The notes beneath the pieces were generated by a model. It was not told the DNA's origin, made no database searches, and was given only the letters and a program-made list of their open reading frames with translations. This document shows positions 1 to 8,826 of a DNA stretch of 64,000 bases, one piece after another; the stretch's first letter is position 1, and the number at the start of each line of letters is the position of its first letter. This stretch comes from Pseudomonadota bacterium. Its GTDB lineage: Bacteria > Pseudomonadota > Alphaproteobacteria > Acetobacterales > Acetobacteraceae. Location of the stretch: NCBI GenBank assembly GCA_021798915.1, contig JAJZBM010000003.1, positions 124,001 to 188,000 of the forward strand, read 5' to 3'. A program made the position numbers and the translations under genes.

Positions 1-538
1 GCGGCGCTTCCTGCCGCTCGGGCTCGAGATCGTCGGCGTCACCCTCGCCGACGAGGCCGCGCACATCACCGCCGATGGCCGCCGCCTCCTCGTGCTGCAT
101 GGCGATCAGTTCGATTCGGTGGTGTGCTACGCGCGCTTCCTCGCCTTGCTCGGCGATGGCGCCTATGGCCTCGCACTCCGGCTCAACCGCTATTTCAACC
201 TGATCCGCGCCCGGCTCGGCTATCCTTACTGGTCGCTGTCGGCCTATCTCAAGCGCCAGGTCAAGGAAGCGGTGAAGGCGATCGACCGCTTCGAGTCAGC
301 CCTCGCCGCCGATGCCGCGCGGCGTGGCTTCGATGGCGTGGTTTGCGGCCATATCCATCACGCCGAAATGCGCGAAGTCGGCGGCAAGCTCTATCTCAAC
401 GCCGGGGACTGGGTGGAAAGCTGCACCGCCCTGGTCGAACATCACGACGGGCGGCTGGAACTGCTCGACTGGGCGGCGATCAACGGTCTCTCCTTCCTCA
501 CCCCGCGACACGCGGCCCTGCATGTCGCGACCGCCTGA
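1..538 (+). CDS. UDP-2,3-diacylglucosamine diphosphatase-like metallophosphoesterase (5' truncated)
   Basis: The gene enters from the left edge. The open frame runs from base 2 and its start codon is outside the window, leaving about 178 C-terminal residues. The protein shows HGDQFD near the start of the visible part and a late GHIHH motif followed by LNAGDWVES, the metal-binding signature of COG2908 (LpxH-like) phosphoesterases. LpxH cleaves UDP-2,3-diacylglucosamine to lipid X on the inner face of the cytoplasmic membrane during lipid A synthesis. Many relatives in this family are not true LpxH, so the substrate is inferred. Its stop overlaps the start of the next glycosyltransferase, so the two are probably translated together. 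Confidence 0.8.
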   Translation, partial: RRFLPLGLEIVGVTLADEAAHITADGRRLLVLHGDQFDSVVCYARFLALLGDGAYGLALRLNRYFNLIRARLGYPYWSLSAYLKRQVKEAVKAIDRFESALAADAARRGFDGVVCGHIHHAEMREVGGKLYLNAGDWVESCTALVEHHDGRLELLDWAAINGLSFLTPRHAALHVATA

Positions 539-1598
539 GGCCGACGCCGCGCCACGCCGGATCGCGATCGTGAGCGACGCCTGGCATCCGCAGATCAACG
601 GCGTGGTGCGGACGCTGGCCATGGTCGCGGCCGAGCTGCGCCGCGCCGGGCATAGCGTGCTGGTGATCGGGCCGGACCGGTTTCGGACCCTCCCCTGCCC
701 GGTCTATCCCGAAATCCGCCTCGCCCTCTGGCCGCGCCGCCGGCTCGCCGCCCAGCTCGCCGCTTTCGCGCCCGATTCGCTCCATATCGCGACCGAGGGG
801 CCGCTCGGCCACGCCGCTTGCGCCATCGCCGGCCGCGCCGGCTGGTCCTTCACCACCGCCTATCACACCAGCTTTCCCGATTATCTCGCCGCCCGCTTCG
901 CGCTGCCGCGCCGGCTCACCTATCGCTGGCTGCGCGGCTTTCATGGGCGCGGGGCGGGCCTGATGGTCGCAACCCCGGCGCTCGCCACCGAACTCGCCGG
1001 GCGCGGGTTCGCCAACCTGAACATCTGGTCGCGCGGCGTCGATCTCGCGGCGTTTCATCCCCAGAACGCCGTCGCACTTCCGTATCCGCGGCCGATTTTT
1101 CTCTCGGTCGGGCGGCTGGCCGTGGAGAAGAATCTGCCCGCTTTTCTCGCCCTCGATTTGCCCGGCAGCAAACTCGTCGTCGGGGACGGGCCGGCGCGGG
1201 CGGCCTTGATGCGCGATTTTCCCGAGGCGCATTTCCTCGGCGCGCGACAGGGGCCGGCGCTCGCCCGGCTTTATGCCAGCGCCGATGCCTTCGTCTTCCC
1301 GAGCCGGACCGACACGTTCGGCCTCGTCCTCCTCGAAGCGCTGGCCTCCGGTCTGCCGGTCGCGGCGTTTCCGACCGCCGCCCCGCGCGCGGTGCTGGGT
1401 CGCGCATATTCCCTGGTCGGCGCGCTCGATGGCGATCTCGGCCGCGCGGCGCGCGCCGCGCTCACCCGCGATCGCAACGCCTGCCGGCGCTTCGCGGAGG
1501 GGTTTTCCTGGGCGCACTCGGCGCGGCAGTTCCTTGCCAATCTGGTCCCGCTCCATGCGAGCGCGCGCCAAGCCATCGCCCCACCCATCGCCGCTTGA
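522..1598 (+). CDS. GT4-family glycosyltransferase (alpha-mannosyltransferase-like)
   Basis: A 358-residue GT-B fold glycosyltransferase of family 4. The N-terminus has AIVSDAWHPQINGVVRTL, typical of glycolipid or phosphatidylinositol mannosyltransferase relatives that use a nucleotide sugar. The C-terminal half has FLSVGRLAVEKN and the donor-binding PSRTDTFGLVLLEALASG segment. I chose the ATG at 522 because it is the first in frame after the upstream coding region; the longer ORF from 312 only shadows the preceding gene. It overlaps the upstream stop by 17 bases. A family 2 glycosyltransferase follows, so the trio probably builds an envelope glycolipid or polysaccharide. Donor and acceptor cannot be read from the sequence. 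Confidence 0.88.
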   Translation: MSRPPEADAAPRRIAIVSDAWHPQINGVVRTLAMVAAELRRAGHSVLVIGPDRFRTLPCPVYPEIRLALWPRRRLAAQLAAFAPDSLHIATEGPLGHAACAIAGRAGWSFTTAYHTSFPDYLAARFALPRRLTYRWLRGFHGRGAGLMVATPALATELAGRGFANLNIWSRGVDLAAFHPQNAVALPYPRPIFLSVGRLAVEKNLPAFLALDLPGSKLVVGDGPARAALMRDFPEAHFLGARQGPALARLYASADAFVFPSRTDTFGLVLLEALASGLPVAAFPTAAPRAVLGRAYSLVGALDGDLGRAARAALTRDRNACRRFAEGFSWAHSARQFLANLVPLHASARQAIAPPIAA

Positions 1599-1624
1599 GC
1601 CGTCGCGACAAGGAGAGTCCTTCC

Positions 1625-2392
1625 ATGCTGATCAGCTTCGTCGTGCCGGCCTATAACGAGGAAGCCCTGCTGGCCGAAACCCTCGCCGCGATCCGCGCCG
1701 AAATCGCCCGCGCGGGGCTCACGCTCGGGCGGGAGGCGGAAATCATCGTCGTCGATAACGCCAGCACCGATCGGACCGGCGACATCGCCCGCGCAAGCGA
1801 GGGGGTGCGGTTGGTGGCGGAGCCGCGCAAAGGGTTGGTGCAGGCGCGCTTCGCCGGATTCGTCGCGAGTTCCGGCGCGCTGGTCGCCAATATCGACGCC
1901 GACACCATCCTGCCGCCCGGCTGGCTCGCCCGCGTGCGCGCCGAATTTGCCAGGGACGCGCGGCTGGTCGCGCTGAGCGGCCCCTATCTCTATCGCGATC
2001 TCTCGCCCGGCGTGCAGCGGGTGATCGGGTTTTATTACCGCCTCGCCTACGCCGTCTATCTCGTCAATCACTACGCGCTCAGGGTCGGCGCCATGCTGCA
2101 GGGCGGCAATTTCGTCGTCCGGCGTAACGCCATGGCGCGGCTCGGCGCCGCCAATGACCGGTTCCGCTTCTATGGCGAGGACACCGATCTCGCCCGGCGC
2201 CTCGGGCGGATCGGGCGGGTGAAATTCACCTTCGCGCTCCCCGCCCATTCCTCCGGCCGCCGCCTCAAGGGCGAGGGGGTGGTGACCATCGGGCTCCGCT
2301 ATTCGCTCAATTTCTTCTGGGCGACGTTCCTGAAACGGCCGTTCACCGAGGAATGGCGCGACATCCGCGAGCCGCGCGAGGAAAACGCCTGA
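1625..2392 (+). CDS. Family 2 glycosyltransferase
   Basis: A 255-residue GT-A fold glycosyltransferase. It opens with SFVVPAYNEEALLAETLAAI, then has IIVVDNASTDRTGDIA and a DAD-type metal and nucleotide site in ANIDADTILP. The segment MLQGGNFVVRRNAM and the later FYGEDTDLARRL match the acceptor-side region of family 2 enzymes. There is no clear membrane span, so it is probably cytoplasmic or peripheral. The ATG at 1625 is preceded by AAGGAGA at good spacing; the longer ORF from 818 is a shadow of the previous gene. It lies 26 bases after the GT4 gene and is the last gene of that operon, ending just before a strong hairpin. Confidence 0.88.
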   Translation: MLISFVVPAYNEEALLAETLAAIRAEIARAGLTLGREAEIIVVDNASTDRTGDIARASEGVRLVAEPRKGLVQARFAGFVASSGALVANIDADTILPPGWLARVRAEFARDARLVALSGPYLYRDLSPGVQRVIGFYYRLAYAVYLVNHYALRVGAMLQGGNFVVRRNAMARLGAANDRFRFYGEDTDLARRLGRIGRVKFTFALPAHSSGRRLKGEGVVTIGLRYSLNFFWATFLKRPFTEEWRDIREPREENA

Positions 2393-2394
2393 GG

Positions 2395-2427
2395 CACCGG
2401 CGCCGGCGGTCCTGGCCGGCGCCGGTG
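2395..2427. terminator. Bidirectional hairpin between convergent genes
   Basis: A perfect 13-bp GC-rich stem (CACCGGCGCCGGC and its complement) with a 7-base loop. It sits 2 bases after the glycosyltransferase stop and 6 bases from the degP stop. It has no U-tract, but its place between convergent genes suggests it blocks or stabilises both transcript ends. Confidence 0.7.
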
Positions 2428-2432
2428 GCGCC

Positions 2433-3989
2433 TCAGCCGGGCGATTTGCCGCCCTTCGCCGGCGCGCTGAGCGGCAGCGGCACCCAGCGCAAACCGTCCT
2501 GGCCCTGGATCAGGAGCAGCACCATCTTGCGGTTCTGCTTGCGCGCCCGGCTGACCCGCGCCTCGACATCGGCGGGGTTGTTCACGTCCTCCTGCTGCAC
2601 CTGCATGATGACGTCGCCGGGGCGAAGGCCGCGCTCGGCGGCGGCGCTGTCGGGCCCGACATCGGTGATGACGACGCCCTTCTGGTCGGCATTGAGCTGG
2701 AATTTCTCCCGCGTCTCGGGCCCGATCGGCGCGACCTTGAGGCCGAGCCCGGAAATCGCGACCGGGGCTGCGGCCGGTGGCGCGGCGGGCGTCGCGAGCG
2801 CGGCCGGTTTGCTGTCATCCTCGGGCATCTCGGCGATCCGCGCCGAGACCGTCTCCTCCTTGCCATCACGCCAGAGCATGATCGGCACCTCGGTCCCGAT
2901 CGCCGTCTCCGCCACCATGCGCGGCAGGTTATGCAGCTCCTTGACGTCCTGATTATTGAATTTGAGGATGATGTCGCCGTTCTTGATCTGCGCCTTGTCG
3001 GCCGGGCCACCTTCGGTGACACCGGCGACCATCACCCCGCGCGGCTCCTTCAAGCCCAGGCTCTCGGCGATATCCGGCGTCACCTGCTGGATGCGCACGC
3101 CCAGCCATCCGCGCCGCGGCTTGCCGTATTTCAGCAATTGCGCGACCACCGTTTTCGCCATGTTGGAGGGAATGGAGAAGCCGATGCCGATCGAGCCGCC
3201 GGAGGGCGAATAGATCGCGGTGTTGATGCCGATCACCTCGCCGTTCATGTTGAACAGCGGCCCGCCGGAATTGCCGCGATTGATCGGCGCGTCGGTCTGG
3301 ATGAAATCGTCATACGGGCCCTGGCGGATATCGCGCCCGCGCGCCGATATGATCCCCGCCGTCACCGTGCCGCCGAGGCCGAACGGGTTGCCGATCGCGA
3401 GCACCCAATCCCCGACCCGCATCGCCGACGAATCGCCGAAGGAAAGCGCGTGCAGCGGCTTGTCCGGCTTGACTTGGAGGACGGCGATGTCGGTGCGGTC
3501 GTCACGCCCGACCAGTTTCGCCTTCATCGAGGTGCCGTCCTGGAGGGTGACGGTGATTTCGTCCGCCCCGTCGATCACGTGATTATTGGTGACGATGATC
3601 CCGGAACTATCAACGACGAAGCCCGAGCCCAGGCTCTGCATCTTGCGGACCGGCCCCTTGTCCGGCCCCTGGCCATCATCCGGGCCGCCTTGCCCGCCCC
3701 CTTGGCCGCCCCCGGGACGATTTCTTTCCATGAAATCATGAAAAAACTGCTCGAACGGCGAGCCCGGCGGGAATACCGGCATCTCCGGCAGATTGCCGGC
3801 GCGGGCCTGCACGCTCTGGCTGCTCGCGACATTGACGACGCCGGGCAGGAGATCGGCGGCGAGATCGGCGAAGCTCGCCGGCGCCTCGCGCGCCGCTGCC
3901 GGGGAAATGGCCGCCGGCATGGCGGCGAAAGCGGCGAGCACGGTTGCGAAAGCGATGGCGCGCAGCCGGCGGAAGGGGGCGTTGGTCAT
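2433..3989 (-). CDS. degP: Do/DegP-family periplasmic serine protease (HtrA)
   Basis: A 518-residue HtrA protease and chaperone of the periplasm. An N-terminal signal peptide ends around PAAAREAP. It is followed by a Gly-rich linker and the trypsin-like domain with His in NNHVIDG (about residue 137), Asp in RTDIAVLQV, and the nucleophile Ser in GNSGGPLF. Two PDZ domains follow, the first around RGWLGVRIQQVTPDIAESLG and the second near the C-terminus around VITDVGPDSAAAERGLRPGD. The ATG at 3989 has AGAGGA upstream and begins a normal signal peptide; the ORF start at 4055 would bury it. It is downstream of hflK and hflC on the same strand, a common alphaproteobacterial order that links membrane and periplasmic protein quality control. 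Confidence 0.95.
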   Translation of the reverse strand: MTNAPFRRLRAIAFATVLAAFAAMPAAISPAAAREAPASFADLAADLLPGVVNVASSQSVQARAGNLPEMPVFPPGSPFEQFFHDFMERNRPGGGQGGGQGGPDDGQGPDKGPVRKMQSLGSGFVVDSSGIIVTNNHVIDGADEITVTLQDGTSMKAKLVGRDDRTDIAVLQVKPDKPLHALSFGDSSAMRVGDWVLAIGNPFGLGGTVTAGIISARGRDIRQGPYDDFIQTDAPINRGNSGGPLFNMNGEVIGINTAIYSPSGGSIGIGFSIPSNMAKTVVAQLLKYGKPRRGWLGVRIQQVTPDIAESLGLKEPRGVMVAGVTEGGPADKAQIKNGDIILKFNNQDVKELHNLPRMVAETAIGTEVPIMLWRDGKEETVSARIAEMPEDDSKPAALATPAAPPAAAPVAISGLGLKVAPIGPETREKFQLNADQKGVVITDVGPDSAAAERGLRPGDVIMQVQQEDVNNPADVEARVSRARKQNRKMVLLLIQGQDGLRWVPLPLSAPAKGGKSPG

Positions 3990-4058
3990 GAAAATCCTGT
4001 CCTCTTGAGGCTCTCGGCAAAATTGGCCCCGAACCGGCATTCGCGCAAGCACCACCGC

Positions 4059-4931
4059 TCAGGGCGCGCCCGGCGCCCCGCGCAGATAGCGGAAAAAATC
4101 CGCCTCCGGGCTCAGAATCAGCCGGTTTTGCCCGGCGGCAAGCCCGGCCCGATAGGCCGCGAGCGTCCGCCAGATAGCAAAAAATTGCGGATCCTGCTGA
4201 TAGGCGTCGGCATAGAGGGCGATGGTCTTCTGCTCGCCGGCGCCGCGCAACCGCTCGGCCTCGCCGCGCGCATCGGCGAGCAGAACCGTCCGCTCGCGCT
4301 CGGCATCCGCGCGGATCCGCGCCGCCGCCTCCGCCCCCTCGGCGCGGGCCTGCTTTGCCACCCGCTCGCGCTCGGACTGCATGCGCGAGAGAATCGCCTG
4401 GGTGTTCTCGGCCGGCAGATCGGCGCGGCGGATGCGCACATCCTCGATGCTGATGCCGAACCCGGCCATCTCGGTGTTCGCCTGGCGGCGGATTTCCCGC
4501 ATGATCCGGTCACGATCGGCGGAGAGCACGCCGAGCAGGGTCTCCCCGCCGAGCACCCGGCGGAGACTGCCCGAGACCACAGCGTCGAGCCGCGCGTGGA
4601 TCGCCTCCTCGCTCGGCCCCACGGCCTGGAAATAGCGCAGCGGATCGGTGATCCGGTAGCGTGTGAAACTGTCGACGATGAGGCGGCGCTGATCGCCGAG
4701 GATGACCTCTTCGCCGGCCATTTCGTCGTCGAGTAGGCGGCGGTCGAACAGAATCACCGTCTGCACCAGCGGCAGCCGCGCATGGAGGCCGGGCGTGGTG
4801 ATCAGTGTGCGCGGCTCGCCGAGCTGCACGAGCAGCGCCTGCGCGGTCTGCGGCACGGTGAAGAAGGTCGCATCGGCGCCGATCGCGAGCAGGATCAGAA
4901 CCACGATGAGGGCAAGGAAACCGCGTCTCAT
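4059..4931 (-). CDS. hflC: HflC, SPFH/Band 7 membrane protein modulating FtsH
   Basis: A 290-residue SPFH-domain protein. One N-terminal membrane span (FLALIVVLILLAIGADATFF) is followed by the Band 7 domain from about residue 25, then a charged coiled-coil stretch rich in RERVAKQARAEGAEAAARIRADAERE. HflC pairs with HflK in a large periplasm-facing complex that surrounds and restrains the FtsH protease. Its start overlaps the hflK stop by 4 bases (ATGA), so the two subunits are translationally coupled. Length and domain order are normal for the family. Confidence 0.95.
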   Translation of the reverse strand: MRRGFLALIVVLILLAIGADATFFTVPQTAQALLVQLGEPRTLITTPGLHARLPLVQTVILFDRRLLDDEMAGEEVILGDQRRLIVDSFTRYRITDPLRYFQAVGPSEEAIHARLDAVVSGSLRRVLGGETLLGVLSADRDRIMREIRRQANTEMAGFGISIEDVRIRRADLPAENTQAILSRMQSERERVAKQARAEGAEAAARIRADAERERTVLLADARGEAERLRGAGEQKTIALYADAYQQDPQFFAIWRTLAAYRAGLAAGQNRLILSPEADFFRYLRGAPGAP

Positions 4932-6076
4932 GGCACGCTCCCCTTCGCCGCCGGCGCCATCGCCGCCCCCGATCCACCGAGCGAAAGTAGCGGCAGGACG
5001 CCCTTGACCGCGGGATCGATCACCACCACCCCGCCCTTTTCCATCACCGCCTCCATGGTTTCGATATAGAGCCGGGTGAGCGTGATGTCTTTTGCGGCAC
5101 GATAGGCGGCGAGCACGCTTCCGAAACGCTGCGCGGCGCCGGTGGCTTCGGCGATCGCCGCCTGGCGGGCGCCGTCGGCCTCGGCGACGATGCGCGCCGC
5201 CTCGCCCCGGGCGCGCGGGACGATGTCGTTGCGATAGGCTTCGGCTTCGTTGCGCATCCGCTCGGCGTCGGTATTGGCGCGCTGGACGTCACGGAAACTG
5301 TCGATCACCGCCGGTGGCGGATCGACTTTTTGTAACTGCACCTGAGTGATCTCGATGCCGGAACGATATTCGTCCAAAATCGCCTGCGCGCCCTTCTGCA
5401 CCGCCTCCTCGATGGCGCCGCGCGCGCCGGTCAGGGCCGGCTGGATCGGCGTGCGTCCGATCACTTCCCGCATCACGCTTTCCGAGACCGATTTCACCGT
5501 GCCGGCCGGATGGCGGATGTTGAAAAGATAGTCCGGCGCGCTGCGGACGCGCCAGAAAACGGTGAAATCGATGTCGATGATGTTCTCGTCACCGGTCAGC
5601 ATCAGGCTCTCCTCGGTGACGTCGCGGCCTTCGTTCTCGACGGCGAGATGGCTGCGATAGCCGATCTCGATGCGGTTGATGCGCGTCACCGCCGGGCGCA
5701 GCACGCTCTCCATCGGCCATGGGAGATGATAGCTGAGGCCGGGCGGGACGAGACGGGCGAAGGCGCCGAAACGCAGCACCACCCCTTCCTCGTCGGGCTG
5801 GACCCGGAATAGACCGCTCGCGAGCCAGAGCAGCACGACCACCACCGCCGCCGCGAGCCAGAGCCGCCCTCCCCACCAGGCCTCGCCGCCGCCTCTCGCG
5901 CCGCCACGCCCGCCGCCGCCGTTACCACCGTCCGCCATGCCCCCGAGCAGACGCCGCAGGCGCGCGATCAGCGCCGCGAGATCCGGCGGCAAGCCTCCGC
6001 CCCATGGCGGTTCCGGCCGCTTGCCGCCCGGGCGGGACGGTCCCCACGGCCCCTGTCCGCCATTGTTCCAGGACAT
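4928..6076 (-). CDS. hflK: HflK, SPFH/Band 7 membrane protein modulating FtsH
   Basis: A 382-residue partner of HflC. The first 75 residues are Gly/Pro-rich and cytoplasmic (SWNNGGQGPWGPSRPGG, then GGNGGGGRGGARGGGEA), as usual for HflK. A membrane span (LWLAAAVVVVLLWLASGLF) and the Band 7 domain starting VQPDEEGVVLRFGAF follow. A coiled-coil segment with ERMRNEAEAYRNDIVPRARG lies toward the C-terminus. It is the first gene of the hflK-hflC-degP set, and the promoter should lie in the 153 bases shared with the divergent mrp gene. Confidence 0.95.
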   Translation of the reverse strand: MSWNNGGQGPWGPSRPGGKRPEPPWGGGLPPDLAALIARLRRLLGGMADGGNGGGGRGGARGGGEAWWGGRLWLAAAVVVVLLWLASGLFRVQPDEEGVVLRFGAFARLVPPGLSYHLPWPMESVLRPAVTRINRIEIGYRSHLAVENEGRDVTEESLMLTGDENIIDIDFTVFWRVRSAPDYLFNIRHPAGTVKSVSESVMREVIGRTPIQPALTGARGAIEEAVQKGAQAILDEYRSGIEITQVQLQKVDPPPAVIDSFRDVQRANTDAERMRNEAEAYRNDIVPRARGEAARIVAEADGARQAAIAEATGAAQRFGSVLAAYRAAKDITLTRLYIETMEAVMEKGGVVVIDPAVKGVLPLLSLGGSGAAMAPAAKGSVP

Positions 6077-6229
6077 GCCAGAAATGCTCCTTCAGATGCC
6101 GCGGCCAGGGCCATCCACGCGCGTCGATCATTGGCGTTCGGGCCGGTGTCGCTGATAAGCTAGGCGAGACTGCCCGGCGGCCGCGAGGCCGCGGCGCATA
6201 ATGACCGGACGGAAAAGGTTTGCAAGCCG

Positions 6230-7309
6230 ATGCCCCAAGCCACGCCAGAACAGCTTCGCGCCGCCCTCGCCACCCTCACCGATCCCGCTTCGGGGCGCGA
6301 TCTCGTCAGCGCCGGGCGGATCGACAGTCTCCAGGTCAAGGACGGGCTGGTGCAAATGGCGCTCCGCGTCCGCCGCGAGGAAGCGGGTAGCATGGAGACG
6401 CTGCGCCGCACCGCCGAGGCCCTGCTCGCCCGCCAGCCCGGCATCCGCAACGCGACCGTCATCCTCACCGCCCATCGCGACGCCCCCGCGCCGCCCCCCG
6501 CGCATGGCCATGGACACGGACACGGCGATCCTCGCCAGCAGCCGAAATTACTGGCCGATATCGGCGCGGTGATCGCCATCGCCTCGGGCAAGGGCGGGGT
6601 TGGAAAATCGACGGTTGCCACCAATCTCGCGGTCGCGCTCGCCGGGCGCGGCCTTTCGGTCGGGCTGCTGGATGCCGATATCTACGGCCCGAGTCTGCCG
6701 CAAATGCTCGGCGTCACCCGCCGGCCGGAAGTGCGGGACGAAAAAATGCTGCCGATCGCAGTCTGGGGTCTGCAGGCGATGTCGATCGGCTTCATCATCG
6801 ACCCCGATACCGCGATGATCTGGCGCGGGCCGATGGTGATGGGCGCCTTGCAGCAATTGATGGAACAGGTCGCCTGGGACAAATGCGACGTCATGGTGAT
6901 CGACCTGCCGCCCGGCACCGGCGACGCCCAGCTCACCCTCGCCCAGCGCGTCGATCTCGCCGGCGCCGTGATCGTGTCCACGCCGCAGGACGTGGCGCTG
7001 GCCGATGCGCGGCGCGGCGTTCGGATGTTCGAGAAGGTCGGGGTGAAGATCCTCGGTCTCGTCGAGAATATGAGCTATTTCTGCTGCCCGGCCTGCGGCC
7101 ATCGCGCCGAAATCTTCGGCCATGGCGGCGCGCGGGCGGAGGCGGCGCGGCTCGGCGTGCGTTTCCTCGGTGAAATCCCGCTGCTCGCGGGTGTGCGCGA
7201 AAGCGGCGATGCCGGCACGCCGATCGTCATCAGCGCCCCGGATAGCCCGGCCGCGCAAGCGTTCCAGACCCTCGCCGACGAAGTACACACCTCCCTCGCG
7301 CAGCGTTGA
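6230..7309 (+). CDS. apbC: Mrp/ApbC-family iron-sulfur cluster carrier ATPase
   Basis: A 359-residue P-loop protein that carries or inserts Fe-S clusters. Residues 1-85 form the MIP18/DUF59 domain. A short His-rich linker (HGHGHGHGDP) leads to the ATPase domain with the deviant Walker A AIASGKGGVGKSTVATNLA. Walker B-like VIDLPPGTGDAQLT and the C-terminal CPACGH pair of cysteines, which bind the bridging cluster, are both present. The ATG at 6230 is the first in frame. It is divergent from hflK, and a copy of a repeated AT-rich hairpin begins 13 bases after its stop. Confidence 0.93.
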   Translation: MPQATPEQLRAALATLTDPASGRDLVSAGRIDSLQVKDGLVQMALRVRREEAGSMETLRRTAEALLARQPGIRNATVILTAHRDAPAPPPAHGHGHGHGDPRQQPKLLADIGAVIAIASGKGGVGKSTVATNLAVALAGRGLSVGLLDADIYGPSLPQMLGVTRRPEVRDEKMLPIAVWGLQAMSIGFIIDPDTAMIWRGPMVMGALQQLMEQVAWDKCDVMVIDLPPGTGDAQLTLAQRVDLAGAVIVSTPQDVALADARRGVRMFEKVGVKILGLVENMSYFCCPACGHRAEIFGHGGARAEAARLGVRFLGEIPLLAGVRESGDAGTPIVISAPDSPAAQAFQTLADEVHTSLAQR

Positions 7310-7322
7310 GATGGGAAAGAAT

Positions 7323-7359
7323 CTTCTTTTTCTGAAGAAAAAGAAGCAAAAAGACTTTT
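7323..7359 (+). repeat. AT-rich palindromic repeat, solo copy (identical to 24157-24193)
   Basis: A 37-base sequence identical in the two places. It contains a perfect inverted repeat with arms CTTCTTTTTCT and AGAAAAAGAAG separated by GA, followed by CAAAAAGACTTTT. It stands out sharply against the GC-rich surroundings. It sits 13 bases after the mrp stop and may terminate that transcript. If the kinase start at 7311 were used, the repeat would encode a lysine-rich LFLKKKKQKDF tail at the N-terminus, which looks spurious. Confidence 0.85.
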
Positions 7360-7397
7360 ATCTCGATGCCCCGGGGTGGCTGGCACGCCGCGCCGCG

Positions 7398-8801
7398 ATG
7401 ACCTCGTCGCTCCCCGAGATCGCCCGCACCGCCGCCTTCCGCCTCACCCTCGGCTTCGTCGTCGCCTTCGCCGCCTCGACCCTGCTGCTCTTTCTCTTCA
7501 TCTACTGGCAGACCGCCGTCGCCGAGACGCGGCGGATCGACCGGTTCCTGCTCCATGACGCCGCCGCCGCCGCCGCCGTGCCGCCGGCCCAGCTCGAGCT
7601 CATGCTCGGGCCGCGGCTGTCGCATGATTTTCACCGCCTGACCTTCGCCGCCCTGTTCGATGCCGCGGGTCACCCTCTCGCCGGCAATCTCGCCTGGATA
7701 CCGGCCGATCTGCCGCGCGACGGGCGGCCACACCGCACCCGAATCCATATCGATAACGGCAGCGGCGGACAGGAGGAAGCGGTGCGCGCCGTGGTCCGCA
7801 AGCTTGCCACCGGCGAGACCTTCGTCATCGCGCGGAGCGTTGGCGACCTCCAGCAATTGCGCCGCACCGTGCTCCGCGCCCTCGGGCTCAGCATCCTTCC
7901 GGCGACGCTGCTCGCCCTCGCCGCCGGGATTTTCCTCAGCCTGCGCGCCCTCCGCCGGGTCAAGGACGTGCACGAAACCATGGCCCGCATCCTCTCCGGC
8001 GATCTCCACGAACGCCTGCCGATCCGCGGCACTGGCGATGATTTCGACCGCCTGAGCAGCGGCGTCAACCGCATGCTGGACGAGATCGGCCGGCTGCTCG
8101 ATCAGCTCAAGGGCATCGGCAACGATATCGCCCATGATTTGCGCACCCCGCTGACCCGGGTGCGCGCCCGCCTGGAGCGGGCTCGCGATGCCCATTCCAC
8201 CCCGGACGCGACCGCAAGCGGCGCCGGATGCGAGGCGCTGCAGGACGCGATCGACCGCGCGGTCGTCGGCCTCGATCAGACGCTCGGCATTATCACCGCG
8301 CTGCTCAGGATCGGCGAGATCGAGGCGCGGCGGCGGCGGAGCGGCTTCGCCGAGGTCGATCTCGCCGGCATCGTACGCGAAATCGCGGAGCTTTACGCCC
8401 CGATCGCCGAGGAACAGGGAATCCGGCTCGAACTCGCCCTCACCGCCGTCGCGCCGGTTTTCGCCGATCGCGATCTGCTGTTGGAGGCGATCGCCAATCT
8501 CGCCGGCAACGCCATCAAATTCACCCCCGCCGGCGGCACGGTGCGTCTCACGCTTCTCGCAGACCCGCGGGGGCCTGTGGTCCGGGTCAGCGATACCGGC
8601 CCCGGCATCGCGCCGGCCGAACGCGGCGAAGTACTGAAGCGCTTCTATCGCTCCGACAAGAGCCGCCATATCGAAGGGAGCGGCCTCGGGCTCAGCCTGG
8701 TCGCCGCGATCGTCGAGCTGCACGGCTTCACCCTCACGATCGGCGATGCCCATCCCGGCGCCGTCTTCGAACTCCTCTGCCAGCCGCCGGCGCCGCCCTG
8801 A
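7398..8801 (+). CDS. Sensor histidine kinase (HAMP-HisKA-HATPase), no adjacent regulator
   Basis: A 467-residue membrane kinase. TM1 is around residues 12-37 (LTLGFVVAFAASTLLLFLFI), followed by a periplasmic loop of about 115 residues and TM2 (ILPATLLALAAGIFLSL). HAMP follows, then the HisKA phospho-acceptor in IAHDLRTPLTR (about His246). The ATPase domain has N-box NLAGNAIKF, G1 VSDTGPGIA and G2 EGSGLGLSLV. The periplasmic region has no recognisable domain, so the stimulus is unknown. No response regulator gene is next to it; mrp is upstream and recQ converges downstream. I chose the ATG at 7398 because the one at 7311 would add residues encoded by the AT-rich repeat. Confidence 0.88.
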   Translation: MTSSLPEIARTAAFRLTLGFVVAFAASTLLLFLFIYWQTAVAETRRIDRFLLHDAAAAAAVPPAQLELMLGPRLSHDFHRLTFAALFDAAGHPLAGNLAWIPADLPRDGRPHRTRIHIDNGSGGQEEAVRAVVRKLATGETFVIARSVGDLQQLRRTVLRALGLSILPATLLALAAGIFLSLRALRRVKDVHETMARILSGDLHERLPIRGTGDDFDRLSSGVNRMLDEIGRLLDQLKGIGNDIAHDLRTPLTRVRARLERARDAHSTPDATASGAGCEALQDAIDRAVVGLDQTLGIITALLRIGEIEARRRRSGFAEVDLAGIVREIAELYAPIAEEQGIRLELALTAVAPVFADRDLLLEAIANLAGNAIKFTPAGGTVRLTLLADPRGPVVRVSDTGPGIAPAERGEVLKRFYRSDKSRHIEGSGLGLSLVAAIVELHGFTLTIGDAHPGAVFELLCQPPAPP

Positions 8802-8826
8802 GCGCCGCCCCGCGTCAGCGTCGCGT

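Noticed and set aside
7311-7397. Upstream ATG for the histidine kinase
   Set aside because: Would make the AT-rich repeat code for LFLKKKKQKDF; the same repeat is intergenic at 24157.
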